From positions 1 to 64,000 of the forward strand of contig CANPHE010000007.1 in NCBI GenBank assembly GCA_947573795.1: a stretch of 64,000 nt of DNA. Reading direction: 5' to 3'. Positions within the stretch are counted from its first letter, which is position 1; each line of letters opens with the position of its first letter. This document shows positions 47,938 through 57,434 of this stretch, one piece after another. The notes below the pieces were generated by a model that made no database searches, had not been told where the DNA came from, and worked only from the letters and a program-made list of their open reading frames with translations. The stretch comes from an uncultured Alistipes sp. (GTDB lineage Bacteria > Bacteroidota > Bacteroidia > Bacteroidales > Rikenellaceae). The position numbers and the translations under genes are program-made.

Positions 47938-48951
47938 CTATTTGATCTTGCGACGGTTGAGTTCCGCGCTGTATGCGCGCGCATTGGCGTTGTGTTCGGC
48001 GAGCGTACGGGCGAAATTGTGGTATCCGTCGAACGTGGGCCGAGCGCAGAAGAAGATATAGTCGTGGCGTTCGAAGTCGAGCACGGCATCGATCGCGTTG
48101 CGTCCGGGCATGCAGATCGGCGAGGGCGGAAGCCCCTTATTCACGTAGGTATTGTAGGGCGAAGGGGTCTTCAGGTGGCGGTAGAGGATGCGGCGCAGCC
48201 CGAAGTCCTGCATGGCGTATTTCACCGTCGGATCGGCTTGCAGGGGGATGCCCTTGCGCAGCCGGTTGATGTAGACGCCTGCGATGCGGGGCATTTCGTC
48301 CGTCTTGCGCGTCTCCTCGTAGACGATCGACGCCAGGGTCATCACCTCCAGGCGGCTCAGACCGCTGCGCTTGCGCTTGGCATCCCGTTCCTCGGCCCAG
48401 AAACGGTCGTATTCGCGTTTCATGCGGTGAACCATCTCCTCGGGCGATACGGTCCAGTAGAATTCGTAGGTGTCGGGGATGAACATCGAGAAGAGCGTTA
48501 CGCTGTCGAACCCTACGGCGCGGGCCAGCGAATCCGAAGTCAGTGCCCGCAGGATCGCCGTGGAGTCGGCATCGATCTGGCGGGCCAGTTTCCCGGCCAG
48601 CTGCGTCGGTATGCGCACGTTGTTGATCGTCACGCGCACGGGAGTCTGCAATCCCAGTTTCAGCATCCGCGCGATCTCGATCACGTTCATGCCGGGGCGC
48701 AGGAGGTAGTGTCCGGGTTTATAGGTCGTCGGAAGATCGATCCGCTCGGCATAAAGGTCGAACGCCGCACGGTGCCGGATGTGGGGCATGAGCGAATCGG
48801 TCAGCCGGGCGTAGTCCGACTTCGACGAGACGTAGAGTTCGAACTCCTCCGGTACGGCATCGCCCTTGAACTGTACGAAACCTGCGACGAAAGCTGCAAC
48901 CATTGCGGCGAGGAGTGTGGCCGCAAGATAAAAGATCCTTTTTCTGCGCAT
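47938..48951 (-). CDS. mltG: Endolytic transglycosylase MltG
   Basis: VTLFSMFIPDTYEFYWTVSPEE, LASIVYEETRKTDEMPRIAGVYINRLRKGIPLQADPTVKYA, KGLPPSPICMPG. Confidence 0.93.
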   Translation of the reverse strand: MRRKRIFYLAATLLAAMVAAFVAGFVQFKGDAVPEEFELYVSSKSDYARLTDSLMPHIRHRAAFDLYAERIDLPTTYKPGHYLLRPGMNVIEIARMLKLGLQTPVRVTINNVRIPTQLAGKLARQIDADSTAILRALTSDSLARAVGFDSVTLFSMFIPDTYEFYWTVSPEEMVHRMKREYDRFWAEERDAKRKRSGLSRLEVMTLASIVYEETRKTDEMPRIAGVYINRLRKGIPLQADPTVKYAMQDFGLRRILYRHLKTPSPYNTYVNKGLPPSPICMPGRNAIDAVLDFERHDYIFFCARPTFDGYHNFARTLAEHNANARAYSAELNRRKIK

Positions 48952-48997
48952 TGCGAAACGGTTTTGGAAGTCCTATACGATCGAAAAACGGCGACTT

Positions 48998-49041
48998 GCG
49001 GGCCTTTGCCGGCGAAGGCTGCGGCTCGCACGGCTCCTCGG
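48998..49041. repeat. Degenerate copy of the structured repeat seen at 16764-16804
   Basis: GCGGGCCTTTGCCGGCGAAGGCTGCGGCTCGCACGGCTCCTCGG versus GCGGGCCTTCGCCGCCGAAGGCTGTGGCCCGCGCAGCTCGG. Confidence 0.6.
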
Positions 49042-49122
49042 AACCGAATCGGCGCGATTTCGAAATCGTAGATAATTTCCGATTTTTTTTTGCAAAGATA
49101 TAAAAAAATTCTACCTTTGTGC

Positions 49123-49224
49123 CTGGGTGAGTCTTATACGACCAGCTCCTGCAGAATCCCCCAGGCGAGGAATCGAGCAAGGGTATGCGGTCGTAGCGGT
49201 GCGATATAATCAGCTCACCCTTTT
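49123..49224 (+). ncRNA. ffs: Signal recognition particle small RNA (4.5S-like)
   Basis: Apical SRP motif ATCCCCCAGGCGAGGAATCGAGCAAGGGTA; closing stem GGGTGAG/CTCACCC; TACCTTTG -7 element at 49112. Confidence 0.85.
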
Positions 49225-49234
49225 TTCGTGCCCT

Positions 49235-49270
49235 GCCGCAAACGGAGTTCCACCCGTTTGCGGCTTTTTT
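49235..49270 (+). terminator. Intrinsic terminator downstream of SRP RNA
   Basis: GCCGCAAACGG-N8-CCGTTTGCGGC-TTTTTT. Confidence 0.9.
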
Positions 49271-49326
49271 ATATAATACAACTTTTCACCGGTTTATCGC
49301 TCGTTAACGCACTGTTTACAAATCTG

Positions 49327-49335
49327 CCCCCCCCC
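49327..49335. repeat. C9 homopolymer in the leader region of the DUF5689/nuclease operon
   Basis: AATCTGCCCCCCCCCGCCTCAGGCAG; tract sits in a CTGCC...GGCAG stem. Confidence 0.9.
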
Positions 49336-49495
49336 GCCTCAGGCAGTAAGGACTTAAATTCGGTTTAGTGTGTATGCAGTTGTCTTTTTTATTTCCTCTG
49401 CGGCACTCGGCCGATTCGTGCAGACAGATTCCTGGCATTCGATTTGGAACGCGTATGGAAAACTCCGATAACGGATCAACCTAAATAACGCTTCT

Positions 49496-52279
49496 ATGAA
49501 AAAAACGAATCTTTGGAACCGGTTTTCCACCGCAGTGTTGGCTTTCGCCGCTCTGGCGCTCGGAGCCTGCGTGGACGATGATGAAGACAAGGGCATGCCC
49601 CGCCTGGAGGTGTCGCCCGAAACGCTCGTATTTGCCGCGGACGGTACGCCGCAGGGACCCGGAGCCTTCACGGTGCGTAGCAATCGCCCCTGGACGCTCG
49701 AAATCGCCGAAGGCGGCGATTGGGTGACCCCCTCGGTAAAGCAGGGCGACGGCAACGGCAAAGTCGAATTCACGGTCCCGGCCAGCAACACGGGACGTAT
49801 CGCCAAACTGACATTCTCGTTGCGAAATGCTTACGGAGCCTACCTCACGCGCGAGGTGACGATCGAACAGGGCCAGGCGCCGCGTGCCGGGGAGGTCAGC
49901 GCACTGGTGGCCTATATCAAAAATACCTGGCCGTCGCTCGAAAGCGGGACCGAGGAGCTCAACTATGCGAAAAGCTCGATTCCGGCCGTGATTCTGGCCA
50001 ATAACGAGGGCGGCAACAACTTCGGCAAACTGTATGTGGGCGATAATATCACGCTGCCCAATTCGGCGATCATTCTTTACAGCACTTCGGAATTTACGCG
50101 CGAAAAAAGTGCGAATTACCCGGTCGGACGTAAAGTCATGCTCGACCTGTCGAATGCGAAGTACGCTCCCTACGGCAATCTGCGCGAGCTGAAAGACGTC
50201 GTAGTGACGCTGACCGAAGACGATCCCGTCGAGGTGGTCGTGCCGACGCTCTCCGCCGCGACGCTCAATTCGGGTGAATACCAGGGACAGTACGTGTGCG
50301 TCGCCAATCTGACGCCCCAGGCCGATTTCGTCGGCCAGCCGTGGGCCGAGGCGGCCAAACGCGTGGTGCGCTTCGAGGCTTCGGACGGCGCTACCGTGCA
50401 GAGTTATATGGCTACGGCGACCGATGCGCCCGCATTCGCCGGGATCACCATCGCCGACCGGACGGGTTCGCTTTACGGAACGGCCGAGCAGAACTATCGC
50501 AATATCCAGCTGATCCCGACGCGTGCGGAGGATGTCGCGGCATTCGTCGTGACGGGACCGTCGCTCGCGGTGAATCCGGCGGACGAGCTGATCCTCGCCT
50601 CCGAAAGCGGTGCTACGGCGCAGCTGGCCGTTACGGCCAATGTCGCCTGGCGTACGACCGTTACCGGCAGCGGTTTTACGATCGATCCTGCTACGGGCGA
50701 GAACGACGCTGCGATCGAGGTGACTGCGACGGCAGCCAATGAGACCTCCGCGTCCGTCGAGCTGGGAACCGTGACCTTCGAGGCCGACGGTATCGAGTCG
50801 GTGACGGTACGTATTCTTCAGGCCGCCCAGCCGAGCGCCCAGCCGAAAACGGTCGCCGAGTTCATGACCTTCGTGCGCGGATTGGCTCCCGAAGCCAATG
50901 CCGAAGCATCGTTGGCCGAATGGGCCGGACAGCGTGTCGAGGGATACATCGCAGCCAACAATGCGTACGGCAATCTCTATCAGATGATCTCCGTGGTCGA
51001 TAATACGGGTGCTCCCGGGTCGGGCGTGCTGTTGTCGGATGCCGCTTTCGAGACGGTGGCCGACTATCCGGTCGGTGCGCACGTGACCTGGACGGTCGGC
51101 AGCACGAGTACGGTCTACAACTCCTACGGACTCTACAAGATCAATCGCGTGGCGGTCGAAGTGGACAGTGCGGCGCCCGTCGCCATGAAGGTGCCGGCCA
51201 TTACGCTCGCGCAATTCCTTTCGAACGATTATATGGGTATGAACGTCACCGTTACCGGGTTGCGTTTCAAGGGCGAGGCCGGTGAAACGTGGTACGGCGG
51301 CACGGCGAACTATGCGACGCGTCTGTTCGCCGATGGAAATTCGGAACTTGCGGTACGTGTCTATAAGACCGTGCCCTGGGGCGGCGATATCATCTCTCCG
51401 CTTGCTGCGAATGCTTCGCTGACGGGTGTGGCCGAGATTTACGACGGCACGCCGCAGCTCTATCCCCAGTCGTCGGAGGATATCGCCGCTTTCCGGCTCG
51501 ACGCCTCCGTGCCTCTGATTACCGCCGTGGTTCCGACCTCGTTGTCGTGGGGAGCCGAGGAGACGACGGGCAAGCAGATAGCCGTTACGGTGGTCAATCT
51601 CGGGGCGCATACCCTGACGATCGATCCGGCCGCGATCGCGCCTTTCCGCGCTACGGTCGAGGGTACGACGATCACGGTGACACCCTCCGCAGCCAATACG
51701 AGTGCCGAGGATATCGTACGTACGCTCACGATTTCGGTGGCGGGCGGTAACAGCCGCGAGGTGACGCTCACGCAGTTCGCTGCGGGTTCGTCGGGCGATA
51801 CGAAGGGTGTCTATACGTCGATGTCGCAGTTCATTCCGACAGCCATCAGCACGACGGACCGTTACTATCCCTCCGCTTCGACGATCGACGGCAAGCCCGC
51901 TACGGGTTTCAAGCTCGGCACGAGCAGCCTTGCGGGTGTATTCACTTCGGCGCCGCTCGGTGCGGGCGTAGCCTCCGACCTGAAACTTTCGTTCTATGCG
52001 GTGGCATGGACCGGAAAGAGTGCTACGGTCTACGTGCGGGTGAACAACGGCGGAGCGGTCGAAGGTACGGCCCAGTGCGAGGTGCGAGGCAGCGCGGGCG
52101 CTACGGGTTCGGGCAATGATTTCACCTTCACGGATATCGGCGATTCCGACTATTATACGTTCCGCCTTACGGGTTTGACGCCGCAGTCTACCGTCACGAT
52201 CTCTACCTCTCCCGACTTTACGGCCGCTTCCGACCGTAATACGGGCCGGGCTATTCTTCTGGGCGTGCAACTCTACTGA
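49496..52279 (+). CDS. DUF5689-containing surface lipoprotein with BACON-like domains
   Basis: Lipobox AALALGACVDDD; FTVRSNRPWTLEIAEGGDWVTPS; two DUF5689-like repeats (VGDNITLPNSAIILYSTSEF..., GYIAANNAYGNLYQMISVVDNTGAPGSGVLLS...). Confidence 0.75.
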   Translation: MKKTNLWNRFSTAVLAFAALALGACVDDDEDKGMPRLEVSPETLVFAADGTPQGPGAFTVRSNRPWTLEIAEGGDWVTPSVKQGDGNGKVEFTVPASNTGRIAKLTFSLRNAYGAYLTREVTIEQGQAPRAGEVSALVAYIKNTWPSLESGTEELNYAKSSIPAVILANNEGGNNFGKLYVGDNITLPNSAIILYSTSEFTREKSANYPVGRKVMLDLSNAKYAPYGNLRELKDVVVTLTEDDPVEVVVPTLSAATLNSGEYQGQYVCVANLTPQADFVGQPWAEAAKRVVRFEASDGATVQSYMATATDAPAFAGITIADRTGSLYGTAEQNYRNIQLIPTRAEDVAAFVVTGPSLAVNPADELILASESGATAQLAVTANVAWRTTVTGSGFTIDPATGENDAAIEVTATAANETSASVELGTVTFEADGIESVTVRILQAAQPSAQPKTVAEFMTFVRGLAPEANAEASLAEWAGQRVEGYIAANNAYGNLYQMISVVDNTGAPGSGVLLSDAAFETVADYPVGAHVTWTVGSTSTVYNSYGLYKINRVAVEVDSAAPVAMKVPAITLAQFLSNDYMGMNVTVTGLRFKGEAGETWYGGTANYATRLFADGNSELAVRVYKTVPWGGDIISPLAANASLTGVAEIYDGTPQLYPQSSEDIAAFRLDASVPLITAVVPTSLSWGAEETTGKQIAVTVVNLGAHTLTIDPAAIAPFRATVEGTTITVTPSAANTSAEDIVRTLTISVAGGNSREVTLTQFAAGSSGDTKGVYTSMSQFIPTAISTTDRYYPSASTIDGKPATGFKLGTSSLAGVFTSAPLGAGVASDLKLSFYAVAWTGKSATVYVRVNNGGAVEGTAQCEVRGSAGATGSGNDFTFTDIGDSDYYTFRLTGLTPQSTVTISTSPDFTAASDRNTGRAILLGVQLY

Positions 52280-52281
52280 TT

Positions 52282-53511
52282 ATGTCGAATTTTCGTTTTT
52301 CTTCGATGCTTGTCGCGGCTTCGATCCTCCTTTGGGGATCGGCCGCGACTTCGTGTAGCGACGATTCCGACGAGGATCGGTCGCCTTATTCCGTGTCGTG
52401 GGACCCCGAGAAGACCGTGCATCCCGATCAGGAGGGAGCTGCCGTGCTGATCGTTACGGGGCGCACGGGAACCTCGTGGACGGCCGAGATCGTCTCGGGT
52501 GCCGAGTGGATATCGTTCGACCGGACCGCTCCCGGTTCGCAGACGATCAAGAGCGGAACGACGGGAACGTCGCTCGCGCAGCGCAACCAGTATGTCTATT
52601 ATTGGCCGAACGATACCCATGCCGAGCGGCATGCCGTGATCCGGTTTCTCTTTTCGGGGCAGGAGCCCGTGGACTTGGAGCTGACGCAGTACAGTACCTC
52701 GTCCGACGACGATGTGTACCAGTCGGGGCAATATCTGGCCTGGCCCGAAATCCCGGCGCAGGTGTTGAATGTCGATTATCTCTACGTCACGCACTTCGCC
52801 GATATGCGTTCGGGCGGGAGCGGTGCGACGCTGCGGGCCCGCAACTATACGATGTGCTTCGACCGTACGAAGTTCGCCGCCTGGTGGGTGGCCTATCCGC
52901 TGCACGCCTCCTATACGGGGTCGGGCCGGGTAGAGACCTGGGCCTACGATCCCAAGATCGCGGGCGAGTGGCAGGCCGATCTGTCGCGCAGCTATGTTTC
53001 GCCGACCTACGACCGGGGACACCAGATACCCAATGCCGACCGCAGCGGAAATACCGTCATGCAGGAGCAGACGTTCTATTTCTCGAACATGACGCCGCAG
53101 AATGCCGAGCTGAACCAACGCCCGTGGGCGGCCCTCGAGAAGGCTGCGCGCGACAACTGGATGTGCTCCGATACGCTCTATGTCGTGACCGGTGCCTGGT
53201 GGAGCCCGTCGGATCGTCTGACGACGCCCGACCGCAACGGCAAGCAGTGTCCCGTACCGACGAGCTATTTCAAGGTCTTCCTGCGCACGGTGCGGGGCAA
53301 TATCCGCCAGCAGGGCGACCGCTTGGGCGACTATCCGGCCTCGGACCTGAAGTCGATCGGATTCTGGGTCGACAACCGCAGCGGTCAGGGCACGGCGCGC
53401 GACTGGGTGCGCAGTGTCGCGGAGATCGAGCGCCTGACGGGCTTCGAATTCTTCCCGACGGTGGATGCCGCGGTCAAGACGCAACGGGATGCCGTCTCGT
53501 GGGGGCTGTAA
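52282..53511 (+). CDS. Secreted DNA/RNA non-specific endonuclease with N-terminal BACON-like domain
   Basis: Lipobox SAATSCSDD; YDRGHQIPNADRSGN motif, FYFSNMTPQNAELNQRPW. Confidence 0.9.
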   Translation: MSNFRFSSMLVAASILLWGSAATSCSDDSDEDRSPYSVSWDPEKTVHPDQEGAAVLIVTGRTGTSWTAEIVSGAEWISFDRTAPGSQTIKSGTTGTSLAQRNQYVYYWPNDTHAERHAVIRFLFSGQEPVDLELTQYSTSSDDDVYQSGQYLAWPEIPAQVLNVDYLYVTHFADMRSGGSGATLRARNYTMCFDRTKFAAWWVAYPLHASYTGSGRVETWAYDPKIAGEWQADLSRSYVSPTYDRGHQIPNADRSGNTVMQEQTFYFSNMTPQNAELNQRPWAALEKAARDNWMCSDTLYVVTGAWWSPSDRLTTPDRNGKQCPVPTSYFKVFLRTVRGNIRQQGDRLGDYPASDLKSIGFWVDNRSGQGTARDWVRSVAEIERLTGFEFFPTVDAAVKTQRDAVSWGL

Positions 53512-53526
53512 ATTATGGCTCTTGAG

Positions 53527-53535
53527 CCCCCCCCC
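53527..53535. repeat. C9 homopolymer between nuclease and EEP genes
   Basis: TTGAGCCCCCCCCCGCGGAGGCTCG; tract lies in a GAGCC...GGCTC stem. Confidence 0.9.
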
Positions 53536-53596
53536 GCGGAGGCTCGAAACGCAACGAGGATCGCATTTTGCAGAGCAATATTAACAATACGATAGG

Positions 53597-54628
53597 ATGA
53601 AACGATGGTTTTTCGCGCTGTGCTGCGTGGTGTCGATGGCGGCCGGACTGGCACAGAAGCCCTACAAGGTGGCTTTCTACAACCTGGAAAATTTCTTCGA
53701 CACGATCGACGATCCGGACGTGCTGGACGAGGAGTTCCTGCCCTGTTCGCCCCGCGGGTGGAATACGGCCAAATATACGCGCAAGCTGGCCAATGTCGAA
53801 CGCGTGTTGTTCGATATCGCGGCTACGGACCGCATATTTCCGGCAGTCATCGGACTCTCGGAGGTCGAGAACCGCTCGGTGCTCGAAGATATCGTCGCGT
53901 CGCCCCGTCTGGCTGCGGCCGATTATCGCATCGTGCACTACGATTCGCCCGACGCCCGCGGGGTCGACGTGGCGTTCCTCTACCGTCCGGCGGTCTTCCA
54001 CTTGCAGGGGAGCCGTGCCGTGCGGACCGTCGTTCCGCAGTTGCCGAACTTCCGCACGCGCGATATCCTGACGATGTGGGGCACGATCGATTCGCTGCCG
54101 TTCTATTTCATGGTGGTGCACTGGCCTTCGCGACTGGGCGGTCGCGAAGCCTCGGAGTTCAAGCGCGTGGCCGTCGGCGAGCAGATGCGGCGTCTGGCCG
54201 ATTCGGTGCTTCGGGCCGATCCGGCGACGCGCGTCGTGGCGATGGGCGACTTCAACGACGATCCTTCGGACCGCAGCCTGACCGAAGGCCTCGGAGCCCG
54301 GGGCCGGGTGCGGGACCTTGCTCCCGGGGACTTCTTCAACCCCTTCGCCGCGATGCACCGGGCCGGGCTGGGAACGCTGGCCTACGGCGATCGGTGGAAC
54401 CTGTTCGACAACATCGTCGTCTCGGCGAACATGGTCGAAGACGCGGACGGCGGCATGCGGCTGGTGCAGGCCCCCGGATCGAAATACTACGGTGCGATCT
54501 TCCGCCGTCCCTATATGGTGCAGCAGGAGGGACAGTTCAAGGGATATCCCCTGCGGACGTATGTCGGCAATAATTTCCAGGGCGGGTTCAGCGACCACTT
54601 CCCGGTCTATATCTATTTCGCGCGTTGA
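53597..54628 (+). CDS. Endonuclease/exonuclease/phosphatase family protein (secreted)
   Basis: Signal peptide; VAFYNLENFFDTIDDP, GLSEVENRSVLEDI, VVHWPSRLGG, MGDFNDDPSDRS, SDHFPVYIYF. Confidence 0.92.
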   Translation: MKRWFFALCCVVSMAAGLAQKPYKVAFYNLENFFDTIDDPDVLDEEFLPCSPRGWNTAKYTRKLANVERVLFDIAATDRIFPAVIGLSEVENRSVLEDIVASPRLAAADYRIVHYDSPDARGVDVAFLYRPAVFHLQGSRAVRTVVPQLPNFRTRDILTMWGTIDSLPFYFMVVHWPSRLGGREASEFKRVAVGEQMRRLADSVLRADPATRVVAMGDFNDDPSDRSLTEGLGARGRVRDLAPGDFFNPFAAMHRAGLGTLAYGDRWNLFDNIVVSANMVEDADGGMRLVQAPGSKYYGAIFRRPYMVQQEGQFKGYPLRTYVGNNFQGGFSDHFPVYIYFAR

Positions 54629-54659
54629 GGCGGACGTTTCCCAAAATCATCCATAATCC

Positions 54660-57416
54660 ATGAAAAGAATTTACCTTATTCTCTTGTTGGCGCTCCTCGC
54701 ACCTCCTCTGTTCGCCCAAAGCGGCGGCATCGAGGGCAGGGTCGTGTCGCGCGGGGGCCGCGTGCCGCTCGCGGGTGTGCGCGTCGAGTTGCAGCCGCTC
54801 GGGGCCTCCGTCGTTTCGGACGACGAGGGCCGCTTCCTGCTCGAGCATATTCCTGCGGGCGATTATGCGCTGCGCTTCGAGACCGCGGAGTTCGAGCCCC
54901 TGACCGTCGCCGTGCGCGTCGGCGCGACGCTGCGCGATATCCGCCAGGTCGTGCTGGTTCCCGACATGCCGCGCCAGACGCTCGACGATGCCGTCTTCGC
55001 GGAATTCGATACCGAGACGGCGGACGACGCCCAGTCGTTGCCCACTTCGCTCGCTGCATCGAAAGACGTCTTCGACAATATCGCGTCGTATAAATTCAGC
55101 GAGATGCGGTTCAACCTGCGCGGTTACGATTCGCAGTACCAGGATGTCTACATGAACGGTATTCCGCTCAACGATGCCGTGACGGGTTATACCCCCTGGT
55201 CGTTGTGGAGCGGTCTGAACGATGCGGTCCGCAATCAGGAGATCACGCGCGGACTCGGCGTCTCGGAAGTCGGACTGGGCGGCATCGGCGGCGTGACGAA
55301 TATCCTCACCGCTCCGTCGCAGATGCGCAAGGGGCTGCGGGTGAGCCTGGCCAACGGCAATGCGATGTACCGGTTTCGGGCGATGGCTACCTATGCTTCG
55401 GGATATCAGGACAACGGCTGGTCCTACGTCTTTTCGCTCTCGACGCGTCAGGGCGGCAACTCCTATGTCGATGGCGTATACTACAACGCCTACGGCTATT
55501 TCGGCGCCGTGGAGAAGCGTTTCGCCGACCGTCATCGCCTGACGCTGACGCTGCTCGGCGCCCCGACCGAGCGCGGCGCGCAGCAGGCTGCCACCGAGGA
55601 GGTCTACGACCTGGTGGGCAACCATTATTACAACCCCAACTGGGGCTGGCAGGACGGCAAGAAGCGAAACGCCCGTGTGCGCGACAGCCACGAACCGATC
55701 GTCGTGCTGAACTATACGTTCGACATTACGGAACGTTGGCGTCTGTCGCTGGCCACGTCGCTGCGTTTCGGACAGAACGGCTATTCGGCGCTGACGTGGC
55801 AGAACGGCCCCGATCCGCGTCCGGACTATTACCGCTACCTGCCGAGTTATTTCGCGGCGGACGGCGATCGCCGGGGCGCTGCGTGGCAGGCGGTCTACTG
55901 GCAAGCCAACTACCTCGATATCCGACACTTCGACTGGGACGGCATGTACGAGACCAACGGGATGCAGCACGATCCGATCGATGCTGCGACGTACGGCCCC
56001 GGGCGTCGTTCGAATTACATGGTCGAGGAGCGCCATACGGATCAGCTCGACTGGAATTTCGTAGCTTCGTTCGCGCATCGTTTCCGCAACGATTCGCGGC
56101 TCAACGGTGGTGTCGGGCTGCGCCGCAACCGGACCGCCTACTACTCCGAGGTCAAGGACCTGCTGGGCGGCGACTATTGGGCCGATATCGACAAATTCGC
56201 CGAGCGCGATTTCGGGTCGGACGTCACGGCCTACCAGAACAACCTGGATTACTACGAGAAGTACGGACATGCGCATGCCGCCCGGACGGGGGATAAGATC
56301 AGCTACAACTACTATGCGCATCTGATTCGTGCACGGGGATGGCTCTCCTATGCGTTCAACGTCGGCGGTCTGGCTGTCGCGCTGGGCGCCGAAGCGGGTT
56401 ATGCTTCTCTGTGGCGCGAGGGTCTGTGGCGCAAAGGTCTCTTCGCCGACAATTCGAAAGGCGATTCCAAGACACTGCGCTACTTCACCTATCGGGGGAA
56501 GATCAATCTCGCCTATCGATTCTCGGGGGCTCATGCCATCGAGGCCAATGCCGTGTGGATGCAGGAGGCGCCTCGGTTCCAGGCGGCGTTCGTTTCGCCC
56601 CGCACACGCAACACCACGACGCCGGGTATCGATGCCGAGCGGGTGCTGGGCGTCGATCTCTCCTACGATTTGCGCATCGGCGATGCGAAATTCCGCGTTT
56701 CGGGGTATTATACGCGTATTTACGACCAGTCGAAGGTCATTTCCTATTACGACGACGTGGCGGCGACCTATACGAACTTCGTCATGACGGGCGTGGACAA
56801 ACTCCATTTCGGTCTGGAAGCGGCGCTTTCGGTGCCCCTCTACCGGGGGCTGACGTTGAACGGGGCCGTAAGCTGGGGACAGTATACCTACGATTCGAAC
56901 CCCGAGTATCTCCAGACGCAGGACAACAGCGGCGACATCATCTCCGCCGGGCGTGTCTACTGGAAGGACCTGCGGGTGGAGAGTACGCCGCAGACGGCCG
57001 TCAACGTCGGGTTGTCCTACCGCACGCGCAACAATATTTTCCTCTCGGCCGATTTCAACTATTACAACAACATGTACCTTTCGATGAGCCCCGTTTACCG
57101 CACGGACGCCGTGATTACGAGTGGCATGGCTGCCGAGGATGTCGCACGGCTGCGGCGTCAGGAGAAATTCGCTGCGGCGCATACGCTCAACGCCAGCGTG
57201 GGCAAGAACTGGTATATCCGTCGTCTCTATACGTTGGGTTTCAGCCTCGAAGTGAAGAACATCCTGAATGACCAGGACATCCGTACGGGCGGTTACGAAC
57301 AGACGCGTCTGCGGAAAAACAACGAGACGACCGTTACCTCGTACGAACCGTTCGACGCCAAATATTTCTACCTGTTCGGTACGACCTATTATCTGAATCT
57401 TTATTTCCGTTTCTGA
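54660..57416 (+). CDS. TonB-dependent receptor with N-terminal carboxypeptidase-regulatory-like domain
   Basis: IEGRVVSRGGRVPLAGVRVELQPLG...; plug FNLRGYDSQYQDVYMNGIPLNDAVTG; C-terminal YYLNLYFRF. Confidence 0.92.
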   Translation: MKRIYLILLLALLAPPLFAQSGGIEGRVVSRGGRVPLAGVRVELQPLGASVVSDDEGRFLLEHIPAGDYALRFETAEFEPLTVAVRVGATLRDIRQVVLVPDMPRQTLDDAVFAEFDTETADDAQSLPTSLAASKDVFDNIASYKFSEMRFNLRGYDSQYQDVYMNGIPLNDAVTGYTPWSLWSGLNDAVRNQEITRGLGVSEVGLGGIGGVTNILTAPSQMRKGLRVSLANGNAMYRFRAMATYASGYQDNGWSYVFSLSTRQGGNSYVDGVYYNAYGYFGAVEKRFADRHRLTLTLLGAPTERGAQQAATEEVYDLVGNHYYNPNWGWQDGKKRNARVRDSHEPIVVLNYTFDITERWRLSLATSLRFGQNGYSALTWQNGPDPRPDYYRYLPSYFAADGDRRGAAWQAVYWQANYLDIRHFDWDGMYETNGMQHDPIDAATYGPGRRSNYMVEERHTDQLDWNFVASFAHRFRNDSRLNGGVGLRRNRTAYYSEVKDLLGGDYWADIDKFAERDFGSDVTAYQNNLDYYEKYGHAHAARTGDKISYNYYAHLIRARGWLSYAFNVGGLAVALGAEAGYASLWREGLWRKGLFADNSKGDSKTLRYFTYRGKINLAYRFSGAHAIEANAVWMQEAPRFQAAFVSPRTRNTTTPGIDAERVLGVDLSYDLRIGDAKFRVSGYYTRIYDQSKVISYYDDVAATYTNFVMTGVDKLHFGLEAALSVPLYRGLTLNGAVSWGQYTYDSNPEYLQTQDNSGDIISAGRVYWKDLRVESTPQTAVNVGLSYRTRNNIFLSADFNYYNNMYLSMSPVYRTDAVITSGMAAEDVARLRRQEKFAAAHTLNASVGKNWYIRRLYTLGFSLEVKNILNDQDIRTGGYEQTRLRKNNETTVTSYEPFDAKYFYLFGTTYYLNLYFRF

Positions 57417-57434
57417 CGGCGAAGCGGAAAAAAC

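Noticed and set aside
49481-52270. 929-aa minus-strand ORF opposite the DUF5689 lipoprotein
   Set aside because: Shadow ORF without domain signature; the sense gene has a lipobox and BACON/DUF5689-like repeats.
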